Below are positions 51,903-62,800 of a stretch of DNA of 64,000 nt, one piece after another (the first letter of the stretch is position 1; every line of letters starts with the position of its first letter). The stretch covers positions 1 to 64,000 of the forward strand of contig CAJQUW010015371.1 of assembly GCA_907163375.1 (NCBI GenBank), read 5' to 3'. The notes beneath the pieces were generated by a model, which saw nothing but the letters and a program-made list of their open reading frames with translations, did not search any database and had not been told where the DNA came from. This DNA is from Prostheceraeus crozeri. Taxonomy: Eukaryota; Platyhelminthes; Polycladida; Euryleptidae. Position numbers and translations under genes: made by a program.

Positions 51903-53340
51903 CATAGTTATTACAGTAATTGTAGTAACCACCAGACTGCTTTATAATCAATCTTTACTTTTAGTGAGAAGTGGAATTTGGCTTTATTTATTTAACTCTC
52001 ATAAAATCATTCTTGCATTCGGAAAGTTTAAGGAAATCGCTTGCTGAAATCTTTGGCAAAAAGCTAGAACATGATAGTTTACAAGTTTACATGTCAGCGA
52101 TGGAACCGGGTCCACGGGTCAAAAGCATCATTCGGTGACCAAGTCAATGACCCATTTTTTAACTTATCTGCTTTTGTGTAGCCATAGAACCAGCTTTTAG
52201 CTAAATTGTGAAATCAGAGTGAACATTCCACAATACTACACAATTTTCTATGAACTTGTAAATCACTAGGTGATTGGAAATGCAATTAATTGCTATTCAA
52301 CGATGAAAGACAAGCAAAAATTTATTGCGTATGAGCACAGCTATGAAAGGGGAGCCATGAGCAGTGATGTAAATTCACCAATATTTTTTCAGAAAAATTT
52401 GAAATTTTTGAGATTTGCCGTGGTAATGATTTTCTAACTTTTGGTAGAAGTAATTTAAAACAAAAATATTACAAGTGGAACTCTTTTTCTTGCTATATCA
52501 CAGGAATTTTGTTCGCATTTGATATAGGTGAACAATTCGTACTATCAGCATTTAAAATGCAGTATATACCGCGCTAACGGTACAGTTGCGAAGAATGAAA
52601 GGGAGAGGCAATGCGAAATCACTTCCGCAAATTTTGGAAATTTGAATTTTACATTTATAACTTATCACTATAGTTCAATAACTTCAGCCCTACTCGAGCA
52701 ATCTAATTTCATTCAGATGCTGTACGTGTACATAAAAGATTGACTGAGTCTAATTTACATGTTTACAAATTGCATTGTTCAACAAATACCTTTAGAAGTG
52801 TGATGCTTAAAGGCCAACTTCGACATTCATAAAACCACATCATTGGTCGTTCAGCCTGTTGGAAATTGAAGGAAATCATTCAAAAAGAATTTCGCTGGTG
52901 AAAGTATGGTAATTTTGATAACAAAAGACTATGTGTGTTCAAGTATAGTAATCTCGCCTGTTATTACGCCCAATTTTGGTTGATATAAATTAACTGCATG
53001 TAGGCCTAGGCCTATATATTTTCAATGGGACGTTTGCATGATTTTGATTAGATTTGAACTGATCTGTAATGGCTTGTGCGGGACCAACTACGCTGCTAGT
53101 GAAAAGCATTGCTAATCTGCTACAACCACAAAAATTGTGAAAGACACCACTACCAGTTTATTGTAAAACGTCTTTTATTTCAGGCAAGCTAAAATAATAT
53201 ATTATGATAATGACCTGAAATAGTGCAAAATCAATTCTAGCCACACATGGTATAATTTTATGGCTGTCCTGATGTTTTGTGCCGTTATCGTTGTTATACT
53301 TGCATATGCGATAAAAGATTGCACATTTAAGTGAACCCGT
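51903..53340. other. No gene seen
   Basis: AT-rich spacer. The frame at 52528-52743 shows nothing recognisable. Confidence 0.4.
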
Positions 53341-53344
53341 TCAA

Positions 53345-53480
53345 TGAATAACACAAGGTTTCCGCGCTTCTGGAAACTCCTGGAATATCATGGAATTTTG
53401 AAAACGGTTTTCCAGGACTCTGGAAACTCATGGAATTTTGAATTTTAACCTAACTTCCTGGAAACTCCTGGATTTTTATG
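53345..53480. repeat. Short tandem units CTGGAAACTCCTGGAAT / CATGGAATTTTGAA
   Basis: Three imperfect units of about 30-45 bases built on CTGGAAACT(C)CTGGA and TCATGGAATTTTGAA. This motif pair occurs in dispersed repeats of many animals. No ends could be defined. Confidence 0.6.
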
Positions 53481-53584
53481 ATTATTGTAGATAAATGAGG
53501 GCATCTCTACTTGATTACCAGAAGTTTTTAATGATATTTTTTATTCATACAGTTTAGTGAATGTAAGGAATTCATTATCGGAGT

Positions 53585-54872
53585 TTTCCACTTAATATAC
53601 CCGGGTATATTAAGTGGAAATTAGTGCCAGTTGATATACCCGGCTATATTAACTCGCGCCAAACTTCCATTATGTCTTTGTAACATTCAACACTTTTTCT
53701 TGGAAATAACACTATTGCTGATTTTTGTAAATCAACACTCATCTTGGCATCTCATGTGATCACACCGCAAGAAGATTAGGCGACGGAATAAGTCTAATTA
53801 TCTGTATGCTATGGTTTTCAAAATCCCGTCTTTTTTTGATCCCGGGATTAGCAAGCTTAATTCATTTACCGATAGTATGCTTAAGCTAGCGTAGGCTGAA
53901 CAATACTAGGCGTTGCTTTAAATTATTTGACTAGTATTTTGAACGATACACTGTACAATGCAACTAATGATATCAGATAGAAATGGGCCTTAATGTCCAT
54001 GAATTAATAATAAGTTATCTTTTTACATGCAGACATAAGCTATAACAATAAGTAGGCTTAGATCTAATTATGCGTACACAATTTGCGTTGTCGCATTAAA
54101 ACCTGGTGTGTGATTTTCAGATAGAAATACAAATTGTATTAAAATCGCTTCAAAAATTCATTGGATTTTAGTACGCCTATATGTATAACGATCTCTCTTT
54201 TCTTCTCGCGCCTGCCTGAACATATTTTCATTTTTTGATATCAATGAATTGGTTGAGATAGACGATAACTATGTTATTCTATACAGTTCTATCTGGCTGT
54301 AGTCCTGTCCCGAGTTTGCAAGTGTCTATTGTTAAGTTCATCGTGGGAAGTCTATATTTATTTCTTGCATCGCGTTAGCATTCACGTTTCACGCATTGCA
54401 TCTGTTACTCAATGTTCCTTGTCCATAGCCTTGTTACTCCATCTTCATACAGCTCCTAACTGCCTAAGAACAGATGTCAGCTAATCCCCGGATTCAGAAT
54501 CCTGTGAAAATGCAATAGTCCCGGCATGCCGGGATCCCGGTATTGAAAACCCTACTGAATACCTAAGAACTGTTATTCAGATGTTTGCTGAGGTATTAAT
54601 CATTTTACACCCTAATAATTGTTGCAAATTACATTCAAATTATGAATTTGTTTTTATTACAGTTTAGTTTCAAGCTCATATGTACCAAATTATAAGAACC
54701 TGTAATAAATTATTGCTTTAAGTGAAAAATTCCATCTCATGCACTTATAAAATATTTTTATTTTGTGGTGTTTCCACTTAATATACCCGGGTATATTATA
54801 CCCGGGGTAAACCGGGCACCTGATCAAAACTTATTCTGAAAGTTCGTCATTTTCCAGTTAATATAACGGGTA
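53585..54872. repeat. Dispersed CCCGGGTATATT palindromes flanking a hAT insertion
   Basis: A perfect 36-bp palindrome occupies 53585-53620 (half-site TTTCCACTTAATATACCC). A second, partial copy lies at 54771-54797. Weaker relatives lie at 53625-53655 (CCAGTTGATATACCCGG) and 54851-54872 (TTTCCAGTTAATATAACGGG). The palindromes at each side bracket the hAT at 53810-54554 and may be the ends of an older, interrupted repeat. The last copy abuts the BEL element. Confidence 0.75.
53810..54554. mobile_element. Non-autonomous hAT element (745 bp)
   Basis: The ends TATGGTTTTCAAAATCCCG and the inverse of TAGGGTTTTCAATACCGGG are similar, followed by GATCCCGG words. The flanks CTGTATGC (53802-53809) and CTGAATAC (54555-54562) agree at six of eight positions, a decayed hAT duplication. 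It has no coding capacity. Confidence 0.7.
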
Positions 54873-55689
54873 TGTTCTGGCATCACGTCAGAATATTGAT
54901 AGAATTTGTACATAGATATGTTGATGCAGTGCATCATGTTAGTAGCAAGACTTTATGCATTCTTCGATATCTTCATGATGTCTATGTTGCTTTTACCTCT
55001 TGCTCTGAAATGCTACAATATGATTATGTTCATTCGTTTGATATAGGCTATGCATGTTCAAATTTGAATCGTAGAAGCTACTGGTCAAGTCACTTTTAGT
55101 GCAGCCCTTGTTGAAGTTGGTCATACAGTGTCCGACCAATTTCTTGACCGGTAGCCCGGTAGCTGAGTAAATGTTGCTTGCAAATATTCGCCATGATGCT
55201 CGTGTCAATAAAGAGGACAATCCATTATCGTCGCTTTGAAATATATTGAAAGTCAAGAAATTGTCAAGTATTAAAATTTGTGATTCGTGCATCATCGTTG
55301 ACAATATGTCTGACATCGAAAGTGCTTCGATAATTACTTCTGCTTCAAATAAGTCTGTTTCGTCAGCAATTATATTGACTCGAGCAAAAAGGGCTGCACT
55401 AGAAGTCAAACGTAAAGAAGCAGCTAAACTAGCTGAGATGGAAAAAAAAGAATTGAACTCAACCTTTAAATTGAGAGACAGGAGATAGATGCTGAAATTG
55501 CTGCTACAGATGCTAAACATTCGATTCTTCTAGCCGGTCATGCTTCTCAAGATGACCTGTCTGATTCTACGATCCCCTTGTTGGATGATAATTTGCCAGT
55601 ACCAGTTGTACCAGTCAACTCTACTGATAATCAACATAATTCATCGTTTATCCACAATGTCGAAGTGCCCTGTGTCACACAAACTTCGA

Positions 55690-56770
55690 CTCACTCATGA
55701 AACTCGCAGAATTGACTGCTTCCGCTTCGCTTCCTAAGTATGAAATTACTCCGTTCGATTCTGATGCCACGAAATTCGTTGCATTCATGACAAATTTCCA
55801 GACTGTGATTGTAAGTTGTGTAAAGGATGACGGGGTAAGATTGAATTACCTGATTCAATATTGTAGTGGTGAGGCCAAGAGTTTGATAGAAAATTGCGTA
55901 GTTTTGGGTAGCCAAGGGTATTCTAAGGCTTTGCAGTTACTTCAGTCTAGGTATGGAGCATCTCATGTTATTGCCAGGTCATATATTGTTGATTTAACAG
56001 CAGGTCCATCTGTAAGGTTGGATGACTCTAAGGCCTCAGCCACACTGAAAGCAAAGCAAACACGAGCGCATCGAGCAAACGTATTTCCGTAAGGTATTAA
56101 TCGCTCTGGTTTGCTTTGCTCGTAGTGTGGCAGTCTACAACTGCTGTAATGATGACTTTATATTTGCTGCAAAACGCTTTGCTCGGAAACGCTTGGAAAA
56201 GCTCGCAGTGTGGCTGAGGCCTAAGGCATTACTTACTCTGAGCGATGAAATGATTCTGAAATCGAAAGGCTATCTTAGTGATTTGAATAGTTGTCATACT
56301 ATTAGATTGTTATGAGATTGCCTACTTCACTTAGAGCAAAATGGGCCGAAATTTCCCATAAAATGCAAAGGGCTGGAGTCGAACCAAACTTTTCGGAACT
56401 GCGTAAATTCGTCGAAAATCGCGCTGAAATTTCTGCATGTATGGCAGACTTGTGCATTATAGCAAAACTATTCATACTTCTCTCAAGAAAGCAAGCTTCG
56501 AAAGAAAAGACAGTAGGAAAGCATTCATGACAAATAATGATCATGTAAAGCAGAATGATTCAAATAGAGTAGATAAATGCTATCTTTGTTCCGGAGTTCA
56601 TTTCATATCTGACTATCCAGTGTTCAAGGCCAAATCATATTCAGAGCGAGTTTATTTCATCAAGCAGAAACGTCTGTGTTTCAATTGTTTGATTTACGGA
56701 CATACCAGTAGAGATTGTAGAAAGCCTTCTCAGTGCACCAGGTGTGTGACAAAGCATCACGAATTAGTGC
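55690..56770 (+). CDS. BEL/Pao Gag-like and zinc-knuckle region (fossil)
   Basis: The Gag (DUF1759-like) part includes AELTASASLPKYEITPFDSD and YCSGEAKSLIENCVVLGSQG. The CCHC knuckle region includes CYLCSGVHFISDYP and CFNCLIYGHTSRDCRKPSQC. Part of the retrotransposon fossil at 54873-64000; limits are approximate. Confidence 0.85.
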
Positions 56771-56859
56771 ATCAAACTCAAGAAAATGAAATATTAGAGA
56801 CTGATTGTAAGTCTGGCAATCCATCTACTGACTTCGTTGCTGAAAGCACAGTAAACTGC

Positions 56860-59040
56860 GCTAAAGGTGATAAAAGAAAAGTTTGTTTACGCATCCTACC
56901 TATCGTAGTGCAAGATCGTAACAAAAATTTTGAAACGTTTGCCTTACTTGATGAAGGTTCGACAGTTACTTTATGCACTGAACGGCTTCTCAAGCGTTTG
57001 AATATGAAAGGTTCGAACACGTCTATTCAGATAACAACTTTAACTAATACAGCAACGAGGAACTCTATATCGACTTCATTGCTAGTTTCGTCTTCAAACC
57101 GAAGAAATTCTGTTTTTATTGATGAGGTTCTTTCGGTCAAAGAGCTTCCTGTATCGACTGAATCGATGATGGATAATCTGGAAATGTCTACTTATCCGCA
57201 TTTATGTGATTTGAAGTTCCCTAACATAGATAATTCCCAAGTCGATTTGTTAATTGGGGCGAACGCGCCTGAGGCATTTTTTGTCGAAGATCAACGTCGT
57301 GGCAGTCCTGGAGACCCTTACGCTCTAAAAACTGTCCTTGGATGGTCATTAATGGGTCCCATGAAGACCAAGTCATCGAATCATAATCACGTTAACTTTC
57401 AAAAGGTTGATCTTGGTGAGCAGTTAGAAAGATTATGGAAAGCAGATTTCACCGACTCAGTTCACGATAATAAAGTAGGAATGTCACTCGAAGACAGACA
57501 AGCTTTAAGAAAGCTTGAATCATCTGCCTTTCACGATGGGGAAAGGTACCATATTTCGCTTCCGTGGCGCAACGACTCCCGTCTACTCCAAAGTAACATT
57601 GACATGGCATTGCATCGACTTAATTCCCTCAAAAGACAATTATCACGAAATAAGGAGTTGCACAAAGGATACTGTAAAACCATTGATGAATACATTTCCA
57701 AAGGTCATGCGAAAAAAGTTGGATCGATTGATGAACTCGCGAGCGATAAAGATGTATGGTATCTCCCTCATCACGCAGTGCTGAATCCCAATAAACCGGG
57801 TAAGGTCAGAGTTGTATTTGACTGCGTGTCTCGTGATCTCATTATTTCTCTGAACAGTTGTCTCCTGCAAGATCCTGATCTTACGAATTCGCTGATAGGT
57901 GTTTTGATCAGATTTCGCTCTGAACGCTTTGCATTCATGGCCGATATCGAAGGCATGTTCCACCAAGTACGAGTAACACATGATGATGAACGTTATCAAC
58001 GTTTTTTGTGGTGGGAAAATGGCGACTTGAATACGCCTCCATGTATTTATTGTATGTCAGTTCATATATTCGGAGCTACATCTTCCCCAAGTGCTTGTTC
58101 TTTCGCGCTGCAGAAAACTGCAAAGGATTTTTCTGATCGATTCGATGATGAAACTGTGTCTACGGTTTTGAAAACTTTTACGTCGACGATTGTCTGAAAT
58201 CGATTGACAGCGTCGAGAAAGGTGTACAATTATCGTCTGAACTAAAAAACTTATTGCTCTTGGGAGGATTTCGTTTAACTAAGTTCATCTCCAACAATAT
58301 TGATATATTGAACTCAATTCCTGATTCTGAAAGGTTGCCGTCTGTTGTGGACGTGAAAATAGAAGATAGATTGTCAAATCACAAGGCTCTTGGCATGGTG
58401 TGGAATGTCCAAAGCGATTCATTTTCGTATTCTTTAAGAATGCCGATGTTCCTTCGACAAGGCGAGGAGCTTTGTCTGTAGCTAGTTCCTTATATGATCC
58501 GTTAGGATTGGTTGCGCCTGTAACGCTAATTCCAAAGACGATACTGCAGAATTTGTGCCGTGAAGGCCTCGGATGGGATGATATCATTCCTGAAGAGTCG
58601 AAAAAACAAATTGAGAAATGGATGAAGTCCTTACAATGTCTTTGCAGCTTTCATGTACCTCGGTGTATTAAGAATAATGATCAGCAAGCCAATATAACAT
58701 ATGAATTACATAATTTCGCAGACGCTTCTGAAATTGCGTATGGGCGGCGTCGTACATAAAAGCTTTTGATGCAGCTTCGAATTTAAATTGTTCATTAATT
58801 GCTGGAAAATCACGTCTCGCTCCAATCAAGACTATCAGCATCCATCGTTTGGAACTTTCGGCTGCTGTTTTGGCAGTTAGACTCCATCAGACTATCTTGC
58901 GTGAAATGAAATTGAATATTAGCAAAGTTTTATTCTGGACAGACTATGAAGCGGTTTTGCAATATATTCATAACACGAGATCGAAGTTTAGGACGTTTGT
59001 CGCGAACCGATTATCTATCATTCACGACGTAACAAAAACC
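56860..59040 (+). CDS. BEL/Pao protease, reverse transcriptase and RNase H region (fossil)
   Basis: Protease: TFALLDEGSTVTLCTERLLK and LLIGANAPEAF (DUF1758 type). Reverse transcriptase: VWYLPHHAVLNPNKPGKVRV, FAFMADIEGMFHQVRVTHDD and FLWWENGD. A BEL-type linker (LYDPLGLVAPVTLIPK) and RNase H (HRLELSAAVLAVRLHQT; KVLFWTDYEAVLQYI) follow. Limits are approximate. Confidence 0.88.
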
Positions 59041-59064
59041 TGAACAATGGAGATACATACCTTC

Positions 59065-59816
59065 CAGGGATGCGGAGTCCTATCATTTTGATAGGACTCC
59101 GACTCCGGGGGTTGATAGGACTCCGGTGGCAAGTATATAAAGCCTAGTTTTTTGAAAAATTAACTGGTAACCTACATCATAGATCATTATAGGCTTACCT
59201 GAACCTATTTTTAGTAGTCATTGTTGCATCAATTATCAATCATTTTCGATGAAAGTTTATCAAATGTCGCTTTCAGTTAGATGCATGCGACTCGGCTCCT
59301 CCCATCTTGATATGTGCTTCACACGGCTTTTCTTCAGTCTCTACCAGGCAGGAAAAGCCCCATCCTTCTCTAAAATATATGAGTACACTATCGAGTTTGA
59401 TATGCATACTTTGCAGGAATCATCACACACGATTAACGTGAGGACAAGAGGTAATGTTCTCAAACAAACTAGTATTTCATTTTTGTCTCTGATGTGACCT
59501 TTGGCGCGTTGGTGTGATCGAGGCTAGGAAGGCTTGTCTTCTCTACTAAATTACCGAGTGAAAAGGCAATCCTTTTTTCAATATCCCGATTCATTCCCTC
59601 AACTATTACAAGTTTTGCATGCACTGCTGTCTCTGTACCTTTGTTTGACGGAGAAAGTTGACATCAAGACAGTGACAGCCATGCACGAGAATAAATAATT
59701 TGCTTGTATTATATTTCGGGTCTAGTTATAGGCCGGAGTCCGGAGTCCTATCATTTGATAGGACTCCGACTCCAGCAAAAATGATAGGACTCTGGGACTC
59801 CGACTCCGCATCCCTG
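59065..59816. mobile_element. Non-autonomous hAT element (752 bp) nested in BEL/Pao
   Basis: The ends CAGGGATGCGGAGTC and GACTCCGCATCCCTG are perfect inverses. ATACCTTC flanks both sides (59057-59064 and 59817-59824). Near both ends GATAGGACTCCGACTCC recurs in direct and inverted form. The central ~500 bases (59160-59700) contain an 82-codon frame without recognisable domains. There is no transposase, so movement must have been supplied in trans. Confidence 0.93.
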
Positions 59817-59824
59817 ATACCTTC

Positions 59825-62800
59825 AAAGGAAAATCCGGCTGATCTAGCTTCACGCGGAATTTATCCGGACGAATTGAGCAAGCTAGAACGTTGGGCTGCG
59901 GGTCCTGATTTCTTGCGAAGTACAGAGTTAGATATCCCAATCCAACCAACTCTTCTGCCAACATCAGGTGATGATTATGTCGAGGAAGTCAAAAGCACCT
60001 TAACCATTGCTGAACGTAATGATCCTGTAAGTCGATTATTCAACTATTTTTCCTCTATGGATAAACTCCAACGGAGCGTGGCATGGATCCTTCGGTACAA
60101 ATCTTACTGCATGAACAGGTATCTTCGTAGAGGTGAAGATATTCGCATTTCAAATTTGACGCCTTCTGATATGGATCTGTCGTTGAAAGAAATTTTGATA
60201 CGTGCTCAACACGATTCATTCCCTGACGAATATGAGAGTTTATCGAAGAATGTAAATGTAGCAGTAACAAGTAATCTCAAATCTCTTTGTCCCGTATTAC
60301 TTAACGGATTAATATGTGTCGGAGTAAGACTGCAAAACGCGAGATTATCTTACGAGACGATGCATCCAGTCATCTTACTTTCACATCATCACGTAGTTGA
60401 CTTATTGATTCATGAAAAAGATGGTCATATTGGACCTCAGCACGTTCTGAATAATTTAAGGGAACGGGTTTGGATTCTGAAAGGTCTTTCAAGTGTGAAA
60501 CGCGTGATAAATAAATGCTTTACATGCAAGCGCAATCTTCGGAAGCCTCTTCCTCAGCAAATGGCAAATTCACCGTTAGAACGAGTGTCAAATGATAAAG
60601 CTCCCTTCACATTTGTAGGTGTAGTAGATTATTTCGGTCCATTAGCTGTGCGCTATATGTAATCGAAAAATAATGAAGAGATGTGGTTGTATTTTTACAC
60701 GTCTTTCGTGCAGAGCTGTGCATATAGAAATGTCACATAGCCTTAGCACTGATTCTTTCCTTTGTTGTCTCTCTAGATCAGTGGTGGGCAACCTCAAGGA
60801 GGACGCGGGCCAATAAATTGGCCCGCGAGTGTTATCGCGGGCCACCGAGGCATCGTGTCTGCGGGCCAACATATTTTTCTTTGTTAAAAATTCTAATTTT
60901 CACCAATTTTGCATGAATTTCAATTATAAAGAAAATACTACTTAAATAATTGACCTGTAACTCCTATCTACTGGTTTAAAAGTTTGAGTGAAATGAAAAC
61001 TCAGCCGGTATGCAGTGATTTTTTAACAACAATATATGTATGTAGGTTTCAGTGAAAAACGGCAAACAAAAAATGATAGCACTTACAAATATTAGTGGGA
61101 AATTTGGCAGTCCATATTAGCGGTAAGAAAGTCAAAGTCAGGTAGAAATATAGAAACGGCACATCGCAGCTCATTCTCCAGGCTTTCATCTGATGTCTTG
61201 TTTCGTTTTTTGGTTTTAATTGAGCTCATTGCTGAAAAAGTTGCTTCACATGAATAGGTAGAGCAAAAAATGGACAAGATCTTGCCAATCAGCTGACGTA
61301 GGATTGGCTGTTTGATGTCTTGGATAACTTCTGAAGGAGCACTTTGCATGTCGATAAGTTCCGTTTCTAAACGTACACAATCCAACTGGAACATGTCCGC
61401 TAACAGTGGTATGTCCGCCAGTGGAAACGTTTCAGGACTTTGAATGAAATGAATGGGGACGTTAAGCTTCTCGAGATCTTGGAAACGATTCTGGAAGTTG
61501 GATTTTATTTCATCGACCCATCCAGCATAACGAATAAAATTCATGACGGGCAGTGGTTCTTCGGAAAATGATTGTTGCAACTGTGGAAAATGTCTAAGTT
61601 GCTTGTCAGCCAGTTGACTGCTGAATAAACTTAATTTGCAAATGAATGCCTTTATTGCTGCAACTGCAGCTACAATAGTTAATTTCCTACCCTGGAGCTG
61701 TTCATTTAAATCATTGAGGTGACGGGTAATGTCGGCCAAAAATACTAAGTCTCGAATCCAGTGAATATCGCACAAATATTGGTCATATTCTTTAATTCCT
61801 TTTATATCGAGGAAGTCGTTAATATGAGGCAAAAGGGCAATAAATCTGTTCAACACCTTGCCGCGACTTAGCCAGCGCACTTCGCAGTGTAACAACAAAT
61901 CACCATATTCTGCCTCGACATCTTTAAGGAATTCCACGAATTGACGATGAAACAATGCTTTTGCGCGGATAACATTTACGATAGTGACGACGATTGACAT
62001 CACAGACCGAAGTTCATCATTCGTGGCCTTTGCACATAGATTTTGCTGATGTATGATACAATGGAAATTAAGCAAGTGAGGTGCATCCTTCTTAAACAAT
62101 GAGGTTAAACCATTTTTATTACCTATCATACATGGGGCTCCATCTGTCGTTATTGACACCATTTTAGCTGTCGAAAGATCGTAATCTGCCAATATGCCCT
62201 GCAGAGCTGTTGCAATGTCTTGACCTCGGGTACGATCATGCATGCCATGTAATTTTAACAATTTTTCATGACAATGGAGTTGTTGGTCGACGTATCTCAC
62301 CCAGACGCAGAGCTGAGCAACATGACAGTAATCTGTTGATTCATCCAATGCTATGCTAAAAGCTACACACTGTGATAATTGCGCCTTCAGTTGCATCACT
62401 AAGTTGTTGCTGATCTGGTCAAGCCTTCTCATAAATGTTCGCCGACTTAATTGAATATCCTCAATGCGACGCAGAATCTCCGCCTTATTGCTCATATCGG
62501 TCAGCAATATATTCATTCCTTCTATCATACAGGACTTTATCAATTCACCATCAGAAAACGGTTTACGCTTGCGGGCAAGCAGCCATGTTATCTTAAACGA
62601 CGCTAGGGTGACTATTTCAGATTCTGTAAAAACTTTTTTAATCGACTTTTGTTGAGAAAGAAATTGCTTTTTCAATGTTGATAATTTTTTTGCTCTCTCT
62701 TGACTCTCAATCGTATATCGTTTATCTTGATGACAAGTGATGTAATGTCTCTTGATATTGTAGACTTTACAAACGCTAATCAAAGTACCACATAAAAGAC

